Shown: one piece after another, positions 1 to 7,437 of the stretch
How positions within the stretch are numbered: the stretch's first letter is position 1
Layout of the letters: every line of letters begins with the position of its first letter
NCBI GenBank assembly: GCA_028277515.1
Contig: JANQGC010000200.1
Location: 1-24,149 of the forward strand
DNA: 24,149 nucleotides
From: Anaerolineae bacterium
Lineage (GTDB): Bacteria; Chloroflexota; Anaerolineae; Promineifilales; Promineifilaceae
Reading direction: 5' to 3'
Made by a program: the position numbers and the translations under genes
The notes under the pieces: generated by a model
Told to the model about the DNA's origin: nothing
Database searches by the model: none
Seen by the model: the letters and a program-made list of their open reading frames with translations, nothing else

Positions 1-640
1 GCAGTCCGGCGAAGATCGCCGGAAGCGCCGCGGGAAACATCAGCTTGCGCAACCGGGTCTGGCGGTCCACCCGCTGTAAAGTCAAAAGATCGTGTAAGCC
101 CCTTGGGGCAGAAAGCAGACCAAACAATGTGTTGACGATGATGGGGAAGAGGGCGATGATGACGCAAACCGTGACGCGGGCGTTAAGTCCGAAACCAAAC
201 CAAAATCCAATGAGCGGCACAATGGCTAATATGGGAATCGCTTGTAGGGTAACCGCATAAGGGAATACGGCCCGTTCAATGCGTTTGCTCTGGCTCATGA
301 GCACGGCTAATGATATGCCCACGACAATGGCGATAGTCAAGCCGATGAAAGCGACAATCATGCTGGACCACAACCCACCCAAGATTTCAGAAAAATTGTT
401 CCAGTTGGCAAATCCTACTTGCCACACCTGATGCGGTGGGCGCAGCAGGAAACGTCGCCCCTCATCAAGAACGACATAGGAAATGAAGTACCATAACCCT
501 ATGAGCAATACTCCTAGCAATATTGGCGGGAGTATTTGTTGGCTTAAGTGTTTTGTTCTGCTCTTATTCTGTTCTATAGGAGCGACGGTTTCGGTCGTCT
601 CTTCGACCATCGTGTCATCGGTTTTTGATAATTCACTCAT
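1..640 (-). CDS. ABC transporter permease, TauC/SsuC type (C-terminus beyond the window)
   Basis: Inner-membrane subunit of an importer of the nitrate/sulfonate/taurine/NMT1 group. I translated it by hand from ATG at 640; 213 codons are visible and the frame stays open to the window edge, so the 3' end is missing. A polar N-terminus of about 35 residues is followed by a hydrophobic segment (about 36-57), then LLRPPHQVW, which resembles the 'lP.P..v' start of the BPD_transp_1 domain. Further membrane segments follow, including the family-typical stretch TLQAIPILAIVPLIGFWFGF. An EAA-like loop that would contact the ATPase is seen near residues 195-213 (LRKLMFPAALPAIFAGL). The start overlaps the ATPase stop as ATGA, so the two are very likely translated together. 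The substrate is unknown; family membership is secure from the transmembrane and EAA-loop pattern. Confidence 0.9.
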   Translation of the reverse strand, partial: MSELSKTDDTMVEETTETVAPIEQNKSRTKHLSQQILPPILLGVLLIGLWYFISYVVLDEGRRFLLRPPHQVWQVGFANWNNFSEILGGLWSSMIVAFIGLTIAIVVGISLAVLMSQSKRIERAVFPYAVTLQAIPILAIVPLIGFWFGFGLNARVTVCVIIALFPIIVNTLFGLLSAPRGLHDLLTLQRVDRQTRLRKLMFPAALPAIFAGL

Positions 641-1407
641 TTGTGGCCCTCCAGAAGTGCATGTGATACTTCTCGGCTCAATTCGCCAAAATCGGCATCA
701 AAACGAAGCTCCGGGCTTCTTGGATAGCTGAACGGGACGTCATAGCTAGCGACGAGCGTTCCCGGCCTGGTAGACATTACCAGAACGCGAGTGGATAGAA
801 AAACCGCCTCAGAAATCGAGTGGGTAATGAATAATCCGGCAAACTTTTCGCGCATGAATAACTGGAGGGTTTCCTCATTGAGGTGCTCTCGGGTGATCTC
901 ATCTACGGCCCCAAAGGGTTCGTCGAAAAGGAAAAGAGGCGGTTTGAGGGTCAATGTACGGGCAAGGGACACCCGCATCTTCATGCCCCCGGATAACGAT
1001 TTCGGATAATGACCCTCAAAGCCGTTGAGTCCGACCAGTTCAATCGACTCGGCCGTCCGGCGATCTTTCTCCGTGGAACTCACTTTTCGCAGCTCAGCCA
1101 GGAGTTCTACGTTGCCCTTCACCGTGCGCCACTCCATTAAGGTTGGGTCTTGAAAGACATAACCGATCTGGTCGCGATTGGCGACAAAAACATCGCCCGC
1201 TGTATGTTTAATGAAACCGGCGACGATGCGCAGTACGGTAGATTTTCCGCAACCGGAAGGCCCAACAATGGAGACAAACTCATTAGGCGACAGATCGAAC
1301 GTCACATTTCGTAAGGCTTCAGTCCCATCCGGAAAAGTCATTCCCACATTAGAAAAGGACAAGGCAACCCCATCCCTGGTAGCTGTTGAGGATGTGCCGG
1401 CAGTCAT
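637..1407 (-). CDS. ABC transporter ATP-binding protein, TauB/SsuB/NrtD type
   Basis: Cytoplasmic ATPase that powers the adjacent permease. All nucleotide-binding motifs are present: Walker A GPSGCGKST (residues 49-57), Q-loop VFQDPTLMEW, signature LSGGMKMRVSLAR, Walker B LFLFDEPFGAVDE and the switch His in ITHS. At 256 residues it is of normal length. I chose ATG at 1407 over the in-frame TTG at 1413 because GGGGAG lies 7 bases before the ATG but only 1 base before the TTG. The signature has KM where QQ is usual (LSGGMKMR), a tolerated variation. It lies 229 bases downstream of the substrate-binding protein gene and has its own candidate promoter in that gap. The WxxR-type 'EWRTVKGNV' after the Q-loop fits the sulfonate/taurine/nitrate subgroup. 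Substrate unknown. Confidence 0.95.
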   Translation of the reverse strand: MTAGTSSTATRDGVALSFSNVGMTFPDGTEALRNVTFDLSPNEFVSIVGPSGCGKSTVLRIVAGFIKHTAGDVFVANRDQIGYVFQDPTLMEWRTVKGNVELLAELRKVSSTEKDRRTAESIELVGLNGFEGHYPKSLSGGMKMRVSLARTLTLKPPLFLFDEPFGAVDEITREHLNEETLQLFMREKFAGLFITHSISEAVFLSTRVLVMSTRPGTLVASYDVPFSYPRSPELRFDADFGELSREVSHALLEGHK

Positions 1408-1569
1408 GAGCAAACTCCCCCGCAGGCCGCCAGATTTTCTGGGTTGTCCGTGCTCAGAAAATAGCTCCGCCTAAATGATTGATTGAATATTCTCATGTTG
1501 GTTACTGCCTCCATACAGGTCCACTTCTTGGACGGTTTTTCTTGTCTTAATCGGCTTGAGACTTACCGG

Positions 1570-1598
1570 AGTATAGGCCAGCCATCAGGATTGGTTAA
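1570..1598 (-). promoter_or_regulatory. Candidate sigma-70 promoter for the minus-strand ATPase-permease pair
   Basis: On the minus strand TTAACC (1593-1598, 4/6 match to TTGACA) is followed after 17 bases by TATACT (1570-1575, 5/6 match to TATAAT). It lies between the lipoprotein stop at 1637 and the ATPase start at 1407, giving a leader of roughly 160 bases. It would allow the ATPase and permease to be expressed separately from the binding protein. The call rests on consensus match only. The rest of the 229-base gap shows no gene. Confidence 0.4.
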
Positions 1599-1636
1599 GA
1601 ACCATTCCCAACAGCCGGCCTACGGGCAAGTAAATG

Positions 1637-2923
1637 CTACGGCAGTCCGATGCTTTCGTCAATGAACTCATTGGTGGTGATGTCGGCTGCTTGCAGGTCG
1701 GGGTTCACATCCAACCCGGCGTTGACCATCTGGTCGATGACGCCCTGGACGCGATCCAGGTCCATATTGCCGATGGTATCGTCCGGTCCGTTGCCGACCA
1801 AACCCAACTCAAGCTGGGTCTCGATCGAGTATTCGGCCAGGCCGGGGGTGTAGATCCAGAAGTCCTCATACTGCTCTACCGCATCGACGATCATGGCATT
1901 GGCCCGCTCCGGGTTGGTGGCATAATCGACAGTCGCTTGCTGGACGATGGGCACGAACTGCTCGAGGCAGGGTCGATGTTCTTCCAGTTCGCCGGCACGA
2001 ATGGCCAGAGCCTGGGAGTAGATCTCAAAACCGGCGTCGTGGATCAGTTCAAAGGCAACCGGCTTGCCCCATTCGGGGATCTCATTGAGATAGGTGTAAG
2101 GCTCGGCGGAGGCGAAACCTTGCTGGGCGACCGCACCTTGCTCGGCCACCCAACGCGCAGGGGAGCCGTCATAGGAGGGGTCGATCTGGTCGGCGGAAAC
2201 GACGCCTTCATTGATAAACACATCAATGAACGTGCCGCCGGCAAAGACCTGGATCGTGGCATCGGTCTGGCCGAGGTCGGCGATGGTTTCCACGTCGGGA
2301 TAGGTTTCGGGATCCCACATGATAATCTGTGGATTTTTCTCTAGAGGAGCGATGACCGATAAGGTCGGTGTATCTTCCGAGCCGAAAATGGCTTCATTGG
2401 ATGAGACATAGCCGAGGAAGATGTCGGTTTCCACGTACATCTGCTGAATCGGCTGTTGGAAACCGATGGCCGGTCCGCCGGTGCGCACTTCGATGTCGAT
2501 GCCGGTGTCTTCACCTGAGGCGACCAATGAGCCGCGCACAGCTTTGATTTCAGTGTCCACCTCGTAATCATCACCAATCATTTCGTAGAGCGCGCCATGT
2601 TCCGCTTCGGGGAACCAGTCGGTCTGAATGATGAGCGGGTCGGGGCAGACTTCGCCAAGAGCAACCATTTCCTCGGCTGGCGCTTCGGCCTCTTCAGCCG
2701 GCGCTTCCTCTTCCTCGGCCGGTGCTTCCTCTTCTTCAGCCGGCGCCTCCGCTTCCTCGGCCGGCGCTTCCTCTTCTTCGGCCGGTGCTTCCTCTTCTTC
2801 TTCCTCAGCCGGTGCTGTTGCCGGTTCAGCGCTTTCAGGCTCTTGTTCAGGTTCACCCCCGCCACAAGCAGCAAATATCATAGCCAACAGCAGGAGCATT
2901 ATCAATAAATAAATCTTTTTCAT
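1637..2923 (-). CDS. ABC transporter substrate-binding lipoprotein, NMT1/SsuA-like
   Basis: Membrane-anchored solute receptor of the first importer. From ATG 2923 the protein is 428 residues: a Lys-Lys start, a hydrophobic stretch, then the lipobox-like MIFAAC with the lipidated Cys at residue 20, followed by GGG. Next comes an acidic Glu/Ala/Pro linker to about residue 86, then a type II periplasmic-binding fold starting near PLIIQTDWFPEAEHG, a motif typical of NMT1/THI5-like proteins. I chose ATG 2923 over GTG 2932 and ATG 2929 because AGGTG sits 6 bases before it. The gene is followed by the ATPase and permease genes on the same strand. The QTDW motif also occurs in pyrimidine, thiamine-precursor, nitrate and sulfonate receptors, so the ligand cannot be named. 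The family call is firm and the subfamily call is soft. Confidence 0.9.
   Translation of the reverse strand: MKKIYLLIMLLLLAMIFAACGGGEPEQEPESAEPATAPAEEEEEEAPAEEEEAPAEEAEAPAEEEEAPAEEEEAPAEEAEAPAEEMVALGEVCPDPLIIQTDWFPEAEHGALYEMIGDDYEVDTEIKAVRGSLVASGEDTGIDIEVRTGGPAIGFQQPIQQMYVETDIFLGYVSSNEAIFGSEDTPTLSVIAPLEKNPQIIMWDPETYPDVETIADLGQTDATIQVFAGGTFIDVFINEGVVSADQIDPSYDGSPARWVAEQGAVAQQGFASAEPYTYLNEIPEWGKPVAFELIHDAGFEIYSQALAIRAGELEEHRPCLEQFVPIVQQATVDYATNPERANAMIVDAVEQYEDFWIYTPGLAEYSIETQLELGLVGNGPDDTIGNMDLDRVQGVIDQMVNAGLDVNPDLQAADITTNEFIDESIGLP
2669..2815 (-). repeat. In-frame 21-bp tandem repeat coding the acidic lipoprotein linker
   Basis: Seven consecutive APAEE-type units, mostly 7 residues (APAEEEE or APAEEAE) with a first unit of 9, lie directly after the lipobox of the substrate-binding protein. 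At DNA level this is a GC-rich 21-bp tandem repeat. Such a linker probably holds the receptor away from the membrane or cell wall. Repeats of this kind can change copy number by slippage without breaking the frame. It explains the apparent Ser/Ala-rich and Arg-rich open frames on the other frames here, which are not genes. Confidence 0.9.
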
Positions 2924-2976
2924 CTTCATCACCTTTTATTCTCCTAATTATTATCACGCACAAAATTTTACAATCT

Positions 2977-3044
2977 GTTACCGCGAAATCATTTTCGCGC
3001 ACCAATGGTGGCTCATATTACGCGATTGTGAAATCGCTGTTACG
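2977..3044. repeat. Two copies of a short palindromic intergenic repeat (family A)
   Basis: The copy at 2977-3000 begins GTTACCGCGAAATC and forms a hairpin with arms CGCGAAA (2982-2988) and TTTCGCG (2993-2999). A diverged copy at 3018-3044 has arms GCGATT and AATCGC and ends in GTTACG. The same motif recurs at 7438-7553 and 14237-14260. Both copies lie in the 292-base gap upstream of the substrate-binding protein gene. That gap shows no other gene. Confidence 0.75.
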
Positions 3045-3183
3045 AATCCGACAACTGAATTGCCCTGATCACAGAGGTTTTTCGGGTTACCGGCCAAGAT
3101 TCATGTATATCGAGCCGGGTCATCAAAAACGGATAAGAAAGTCATAGTTAATAGATATTTTTACGCCATTGCACCTCCTTAAC

Positions 3184-3216
3184 AAGTGGCAGTCACTTAC
3201 AAAGTGACTGCCACTT
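3184..3216. repeat. Paired 15-mer palindrome (family C), short spacer, at the end of the SDR gene
   Basis: Two opposed 15-mers, AAGTGGCAGTCACTT (3184-3198) and AAGTGACTGCCACTT (3202-3216), are separated by 3 bases and can form a perfect 15-bp stem. The right arm overlaps the stop codon of the SDR gene (3216-3218). No T-run follows on the minus strand, so it is not a classical terminator, although it could stabilise the mRNA end. Four related pairs occur elsewhere in the window. Confidence 0.85.
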
Positions 3217-4052
3217 TACGGTAATACAGGACCTGCTTCACGCGCGCCCAGACCACCATCCACCAGAAGCGTTGTGCCATTAATATAGGAAGCAGCTTCG
3301 GAAGCGATGAAACAAACCGCATTGGCTAATTCTTCCGGTCTGCCAAAACGATTAACTGGAATGTGGTTCCGCATATCGTTTAATGCATTTTCATTCGGAA
3401 AGCCATTGAGCATCGCTTTGGTTTCGATCAAACCTGGGATGACGGCATTGACGCGCACGCCGTAAGCGGCAAGGTCAAGGGCCATAGCCCGGGTCAAGGC
3501 TTCCAATGCCCCTTTGCTTGCGCAGTAAAGGGTGCGCGTGGGAATAGCTTGCTGGGCTAAGATAGAGCTAATATGGACAATGCTGCCCCCGGTATGGTCA
3601 GCCATGTGTTGGGAGACAAGTTGGCTGAGGTAATAAACACCGCGTACATTGACGTCAAAAATACGGTCGAATTCCGCCATCGGTACGTTGAAAAAATGTT
3701 CGCGGCTGAATGCGGCCGCGTTATTGACCAGCACAGTGATGCGGCCGTTCCTCTTGGCTTCTTCAACCAATCTGCGGCAGTGATCCATATCCCCGACATT
3801 GGCCTGGACCAGGGTGCTGCGGCCGTTGCTTTGAGCAATAAGCTGCCTGGTTTTTTCGGCGCCTACCTGATCCCGGTTAAAGTTAACGATGAGATGAAGA
3901 CCTTCGCGAGCCAGGGCTACGGCCGTTGCCCGACCAATACCCCGCGACGCGCCAGTCACAATAGCAACTTGATGAGCTGGATTTTTCCCAGTATCGTCCA
4001 CGGAACCTCTATGTGATTGCTGAGGAGAGGGCGTAGGAGACCCCTTTTCCAT
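3216..4052 (-). CDS. Short-chain dehydrogenase/reductase (SDR, FabG-like)
   Basis: Cytosolic NAD(P)-dependent oxidoreductase of about 278 residues. The Rossmann motif TGASRGIG (about 33-40), NNAA in place of the usual NNAG, and the catalytic Ser163, Tyr176 and Lys180 (in YCASK) are all present. The C-terminus reads GTTLLVDGG, as in classical SDRs. Arg in TGASRG and the NFNRD stretch after the second strand suggest NADP(H), which is inference. The start is uncertain. ATG 4052 gives a low-complexity N-terminal extension of about 25 residues. An internal GTG near residue 18, preceded by AGAGG, would give a more typical length. It lies about 100 bases downstream of the second SDR gene with a hairpin between them, so it may belong to the same unit. 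Substrate unknown. Confidence 0.9.
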   Translation of the reverse strand: MEKGSPTPSPQQSHRGSVDDTGKNPAHQVAIVTGASRGIGRATAVALAREGLHLIVNFNRDQVGAEKTRQLIAQSNGRSTLVQANVGDMDHCRRLVEEAKRNGRITVLVNNAAAFSREHFFNVPMAEFDRIFDVNVRGVYYLSQLVSQHMADHTGGSIVHISSILAQQAIPTRTLYCASKGALEALTRAMALDLAAYGVRVNAVIPGLIETKAMLNGFPNENALNDMRNHIPVNRFGRPEELANAVCFIASEAASYINGTTLLVDGGLGAREAGPVLP

Positions 4053-4085
4053 CACTTCCCATTAAATAGGATAATTGTTTTACAA

Positions 4086-4107
4086 AAAGTTGGCAAATTT
4101 TTTGCCA
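4086..4107 (-). terminator. Weak intrinsic terminator or attenuator between the two SDR genes
   Basis: Read on the minus strand, TGGCAAA-AAA-TTTGCCA (4107-4091) forms a 7-bp stem and is followed by ACTTTTTG. It is located just after the stop of the upstream SDR gene (4155). The stem holds only three G-C pairs, so termination is probably partial at best. Confidence 0.35.
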
Positions 4108-4154
4108 TAGATTTTTGAGATTCATTACAAAGAATTCAATCAATCTTGCCCTGC

Positions 4155-4928
4155 TTAATAAAAAACCATACCGCCATCCACATTGATCGCCTGGCAATTA
4201 ATGAAAGCCGCATCATCGGAGGCCAGGAAAGCGACCAGGGCGGCAACATCGGCCGGTTTACCGTATCGTCTAACGGGAATAGTTTCCAGGATTTTAGCAT
4301 CCCACTGCGCCAGGCTCATCTTGTTTTTGTCGGCCAATGATTGGTGGGTATTCTTGAGCATTTCGGTTTGTATCGGACCAGGACAAATGGCGTTGACAGT
4401 AATTCCCTGGGGACCCAACTCCACTCCCAGGGCGCGGGTCAGGCCCAAAACTGCGCTTTTTGTCGAGCAGTAAGCCACCTCGTCGGGAAAAGCGACCTTA
4501 GCGGCCATCGAAGCGATATTGATGATGCGTCCCCAGCCGCAGGCTTTCATGTATGGGGTGGCGAGCTGGGCACATAAAAACATGCTTTTGTAGTTCACAT
4601 CGACTACTTTGTCCCATGTGGACTCTTGCAAATCGGGCAGAGGGGTGTTGTCGAATATGCCGGCATTGTTGACCCAGATGTCGATCCGGCCCCACTTTTC
4701 GATGATTTGATTCACGGCGGCGGCAATGCTTTCTTTGTCGGAGACGTCAACCTGTGCCGCAAACGTTTCACCGGTAGCAGTCTGACAAAGGTTCATGGAG
4801 TCGGCCACACTTGTTATATCGAGAAGGCCCACATGCGCCCCCTCTTCGGCCAGGCGCAGGGCGATTGCCTGCCCAATGCCTTGCGCTGCACCGGTTACAA
4901 CGGCTACTTTTCTTGCGAAACGAGTCAT
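4155..4928 (-). CDS. Short-chain dehydrogenase/reductase (SDR)
   Basis: Cytosolic oxidoreductase of 257 residues, normal for classical SDRs. It carries TGAAQGIG (12-19), NNAG (87-90), catalytic Ser140, Tyr153 and Lys157 (YCSTK), and the C-terminal INVDGG. Asp37 after the second beta strand (LLDITS) favours NAD over NADP by the usual SDR rule. I chose ATG 4928, preceded by GAGAG, over an upstream in-frame start at 4970, because the extra 14 codons fall inside an intergenic repeat (4942-4997). It lies between the amidohydrolase and the other SDR on the same strand. This suggests stepwise oxidation of an alcohol or ring hydroxyl released upstream in the pathway, which is inference. Confidence 0.93.
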   Translation of the reverse strand: MTRFARKVAVVTGAAQGIGQAIALRLAEEGAHVGLLDITSVADSMNLCQTATGETFAAQVDVSDKESIAAAVNQIIEKWGRIDIWVNNAGIFDNTPLPDLQESTWDKVVDVNYKSMFLCAQLATPYMKACGWGRIINIASMAAKVAFPDEVAYCSTKSAVLGLTRALGVELGPQGITVNAICPGPIQTEMLKNTHQSLADKNKMSLAQWDAKILETIPVRRYGKPADVAALVAFLASDDAAFINCQAINVDGGMVFY

Positions 4929-4941
4929 AGTGTCTCTCTTG

Positions 4942-4997
4942 CTGTAGAACAACCTTTCCAGGTTGTTCATTGCGCAAGCCGGAAAGCTCGCGCTACA
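4942..4997. repeat. Interspersed repeat family B, copy 1
   Basis: Begins CTGTAGAACAACCTTTCCAG (4942-4961), whose AACAACC pairs with GGTTGTT (4961-4967). It ends with a conserved 24-base tail at 4974-4997 (starting GCAAGCCGGAAAG and ending GCGCTACA). The same head and tail occur at 9898-9976. It sits immediately upstream of the SDR start. Confidence 0.85.
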
Positions 4998-5026
4998 TGT
5001 ACAATTAATTGCCTAATTTGTTCCTT

Positions 5027-5048
5027 GCGCAAAAAAGGCTTTTTGCGC
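5027..5048. repeat. Inverted repeat next to repeat B copy 1
   Basis: GCGCAAAAA (5027-5035) and TTTTTGCGC (5040-5048) form a 9-bp stem with loop AGGC, followed by TACA as in the family B tail (GCGCTACA). It lies 20 bases past the amidohydrolase stop on the minus strand. It may be a shortened relative of family B or a weak transcription-stop hairpin. Confidence 0.6.
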
Positions 5049-5067
5049 TACATACATACTATGATTA

Positions 5068-6450
5068 TCAACGCCAATGCCGGGTAACTTTTTGATTGGA
5101 CTGGCAGCGATTAGCCAAATCCAGGGCGGTCGTCTGCGAGCGTTGCAGAATGTCTCCTTCATCCAGGTGTTGGATTTGGTTATCGCGCATGAGAATATGG
5201 CCATCCACCATTGTCAGCGACACGTTTTCCTGGCCGGATGAATAAACCAGCGTGGAAACCGGGTCATGGGCGGGCACGATCTTGGCCGAATTGCGCGATA
5301 GCACAAACATGTCAGCCTTTTTACCCGTTTCAAGGGAACCGATTTTATCGCTCATGCCCATGACGATTGCCGCATCCCTGGTAGCCCAATCCAATACGGT
5401 TTGGGCATCAATGACGGCCGCGTCCTCATGGCCTACTTTTTGCAACAGCGCAGCCATTTTCAATGATTCGATCATGTCTTGTGAATTATTGCTGCCGGCA
5501 CCATCCACGCCAATGCTGATCGTGATACCGGCCTCAGCCATGCGAACCATAGGCGCGATTCCGGAGCCTAAATACATGTTGCTGACCGGATTGTAGGACA
5601 CTTTTACATCTCGCCGTGCCAATAACTCGATCTCCTCTTCGGACATGACGACACAATGAATAGCCAAAAAGTCAGGCCCTAAGAAGCCAATCTTTTCCAG
5701 GTAGGGAATCGCATCCAGCCCATGCCTTTGTTGCATGAGATCATTGTCTATGCGGTTTTCGTTAAGATGCATGGTCAGAAATGTGCCGGTGTTCGTGGCG
5801 AAGGTGCGTGTATTGCGAATCGCTTCATCGGTGGCGACCCAGGGCGCGCCAATGGCCAGCCAGATGCCCATGCGGTCGTCACCTGGATATTCCGCTAATA
5901 ATTCCGTCGTTTCAGCTAAGAAAGTATCAATCGGTTTTAATAGTTGTGAGGGGATGCCAAAGTCACCATAATCGGAAATGATGCTGCTGTAACGGCCGCG
6001 TAATCCACTTTCGAGAATAGCGGCGATATATCGATCGTGGACGTCCATAGAAGTAACGGCATAGCTCATATCGACCAGGGTGGTCACGCCGCAATGAATA
6101 TGTTCCAGGCAGCCGGTTAAAGCAAATAAGTAGGCTTCCTCCGGGTTGATATGAGCCGCCGTTGGCGCGGTTACGGCATGAACCCATTCCTGTACGGGCA
6201 TGTCTTCGCCGAGGCCTTTGACGCCTGTCTGGAACAAATGGGTATGGGTGTTGATTAAACCGGGAAACAGCGCGTCACCTTTGAGATTAATGGTTTCCAA
6301 TGCCGTAGTCTGCGCGTTTAATTCTTCTGTAGAGCCAACTGCCAGGATGCGGCCGTCGCGCACCGCAAGTGCCCCATCGGCGATGATCGTTCGCTGCTCA
6401 TCCTGAGTGACGATAAGTCCATGCGTGAACAGGGTGTCTACATACTCCAT
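5068..6450 (-). CDS. Metal-dependent amidohydrolase/deaminase, AtzA/TrzA/MtaD-like
   Basis: Cytosolic amidohydrolase-superfamily enzyme of 460 residues that probably hydrolyses a C-N bond, for example deamination of a nucleoside-like, triazine-like or pyrimidine-like ring. The metal and catalytic set is complete: H69-x-H71 in INTHTHLFQ, H228 and E231 in MHLNEN, H265 in IHCVVM and D316 in GVDGAGSNN. N- and C-terminal stretches form the usual composite beta domain, ending KKADMFVL and MVDGHIL. HLNEN and HCVVM are a little unlike the HLAE/HCV of typical S-adenosylhomocysteine deaminases, so the substrate may be non-standard. It starts 7 bases after the E2 stop, in the dehydrogenase operon. The ribosome site is poor (GGAG is about 13 bases away), so expression may depend on coupling. 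Substrate not assignable. Confidence 0.93.
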   Translation of the reverse strand: MEYVDTLFTHGLIVTQDEQRTIIADGALAVRDGRILAVGSTEELNAQTTALETINLKGDALFPGLINTHTHLFQTGVKGLGEDMPVQEWVHAVTAPTAAHINPEEAYLFALTGCLEHIHCGVTTLVDMSYAVTSMDVHDRYIAAILESGLRGRYSSIISDYGDFGIPSQLLKPIDTFLAETTELLAEYPGDDRMGIWLAIGAPWVATDEAIRNTRTFATNTGTFLTMHLNENRIDNDLMQQRHGLDAIPYLEKIGFLGPDFLAIHCVVMSEEEIELLARRDVKVSYNPVSNMYLGSGIAPMVRMAEAGITISIGVDGAGSNNSQDMIESLKMAALLQKVGHEDAAVIDAQTVLDWATRDAAIVMGMSDKIGSLETGKKADMFVLSRNSAKIVPAHDPVSTLVYSSGQENVSLTMVDGHILMRDNQIQHLDEGDILQRSQTTALDLANRCQSNQKVTRHWR

Positions 6451-6457
6451 CAGGCAG

Positions 6458-7168
6458 CTATGCTCCTAACGCATCTTTTTGCGGATCGGCTAACAGCCCG
6501 CTTAAATCGCGCAAGAAGAGCGCGGCCGTTGCCCCATCTATAAAAAGGTGATCGTAATTTAAGCTAAAACGAGCGGTTTCGCGGATGACAATCGATCCCT
6601 CTCTGACCACCGGTTTGGGCTGGGCTACTCCCACCAGCAGAATAGCCGGTTCCGGTGGCCGGGGCAGCGGAAAGCCGCCATCAATGCCATACATGCCCAG
6701 GTTGCTGAGCGTAAACGTTCCTCCTTCGATATCCTCCATCTTTAGCTTGCCGGAGCGCGCCCGCTCCGCTTTGTCCAGCAAGGCAGCATGCAAATCAGAG
6801 AGAGACATCTGGTGCGCGGCCGGAATGACGACGACAATCAGCCCGTCGGGTACGGCGACGGCCATGCCCAGGTTCACCGTGTCATAAACCAGGATTTCAC
6901 CATCAACCAGTTCAGAATTGAGCAAAGGATGTTGGGGCAAGGTCCGGGCAACGGCGGCCATGATCAGAGTGTTGAGAGATAAGCCTGCTTGACCCGCTTC
7001 CAAAAGCCGGCGCCGCAGGTTAAGCAGGGCACTAACATCCATCTCCATATTGACCTGGCTTAAAGCGGCGCCTTCGACACTGGCCTTCATAGTTTTGGCC
7101 ATAGCCTTACGTACCCTGCTCAGGCGAATCGTTTCCTTTACGGGCAATCCCCGCGGTGATCCGGACAT
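6458..7168 (-). CDS. 2-oxoacid dehydrogenase E2 catalytic (acyltransferase) domain, free-standing
   Basis: Transfers the acyl group from lipoyl-lysine to CoA in a pyruvate/acetoin-type dehydrogenase complex. The protein has 236 residues and begins almost at once with the catalytic domain (IRLSRVRKAMAKTM, about 14-27). The active-site H207-x3-D211-G motif is in NYDHLFIDG. Normal E2 chains of 370-550 residues start with one or more lipoyl domains and a peripheral subunit-binding domain. Here the lipoyl domain is the separate gene just upstream, and no binding domain is seen in either. Start ATG 7168 follows GAGG by 5 bases. An upstream in-frame start at 7240 would overlap the lipoyl gene and is rejected. 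Gap to the lipoyl stop is 7 bases. Confidence 0.92.
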   Translation of the reverse strand: MSGSPRGLPVKETIRLSRVRKAMAKTMKASVEGAALSQVNMEMDVSALLNLRRRLLEAGQAGLSLNTLIMAAVARTLPQHPLLNSELVDGEILVYDTVNLGMAVAVPDGLIVVVIPAAHQMSLSDLHAALLDKAERARSGKLKMEDIEGGTFTLSNLGMYGIDGGFPLPRPPEPAILLVGVAQPKPVVREGSIVIRETARFSLNYDHLFIDGATAALFLRDLSGLLADPQKDALGA

Positions 7169-7175
7169 GTGATCC

Positions 7176-7421
7176 TCAAGGTGATTCGTCGATGATACAC
7201 AGAACCGTGCCGATATCGATCTCTTCCGTTCCTTCCTCAATTAGTATCTTGGAAATCACGCCGCTTACCGGGGCCTCCAGATCATTCGTGATCTTTTCTG
7301 TTTCCACCTCGGCGATGATTTCACCTTCTTGAACCGCATCACCTTCGTTTTTTCGCCAGGCCATCAATGTGCCGTCTTCCATTGTCAATCCCCATTTGGG
7401 GAGAATCACTTCAGTTGCCAT
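7176..7421 (-). CDS. Lipoyl-domain protein (lipoyl carrier for the E1/E2 system)
   Basis: An 81-residue biotinyl/lipoyl attachment domain made as its own protein. LPKWGLTMEDG at the start and VETEKITNDLEAPVSG in the middle are the standard lipoyl-domain landmarks, with Lys43 the predicted lipoylated residue. I chose ATG 7421, with GGAG 7 bases upstream. An upstream in-frame start at 7469 would run into a palindromic repeat and is not needed. It lies between E1 beta and the E2 core, so it very likely shuttles the acyl group between them. The ETEK rather than ETDK sequence and the lack of the biotin AMKM motif both favour lipoate over biotin. Confidence 0.92.
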   Translation of the reverse strand: MATEVILPKWGLTMEDGTLMAWRKNEGDAVQEGEIIAEVETEKITNDLEAPVSGVISKILIEEGTEEIDIGTVLCIIDESP

Positions 7422-7437
7422 ATCATAACTCCGTTGA

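Noticed and set aside
1634..2344. Plus-strand 236-codon open frame opposite the first receptor gene
   Set aside because: Antisense of a well-supported lipoprotein gene, with no family features.
2597..2912. Two long plus-strand open frames rich in Ser/Ala or Phe/Arg opposite the lipoprotein start
   Set aside because: They are antisense readings of the 21-bp acidic-linker repeat and have no ribosome site or family resemblance.
2977..3044. Possible CRISPR array from the repeated hairpins
   Set aside because: Copies are few, irregularly spaced, diverged and dispersed over 11 kb, with no cas genes.
7176..7240. Longer E2 start at 7240 overlapping the lipoyl gene
   Set aside because: The extra 24 residues are basic and unlike any E2. 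ATG 7168 has a good ribosome site right after the lipoyl stop.
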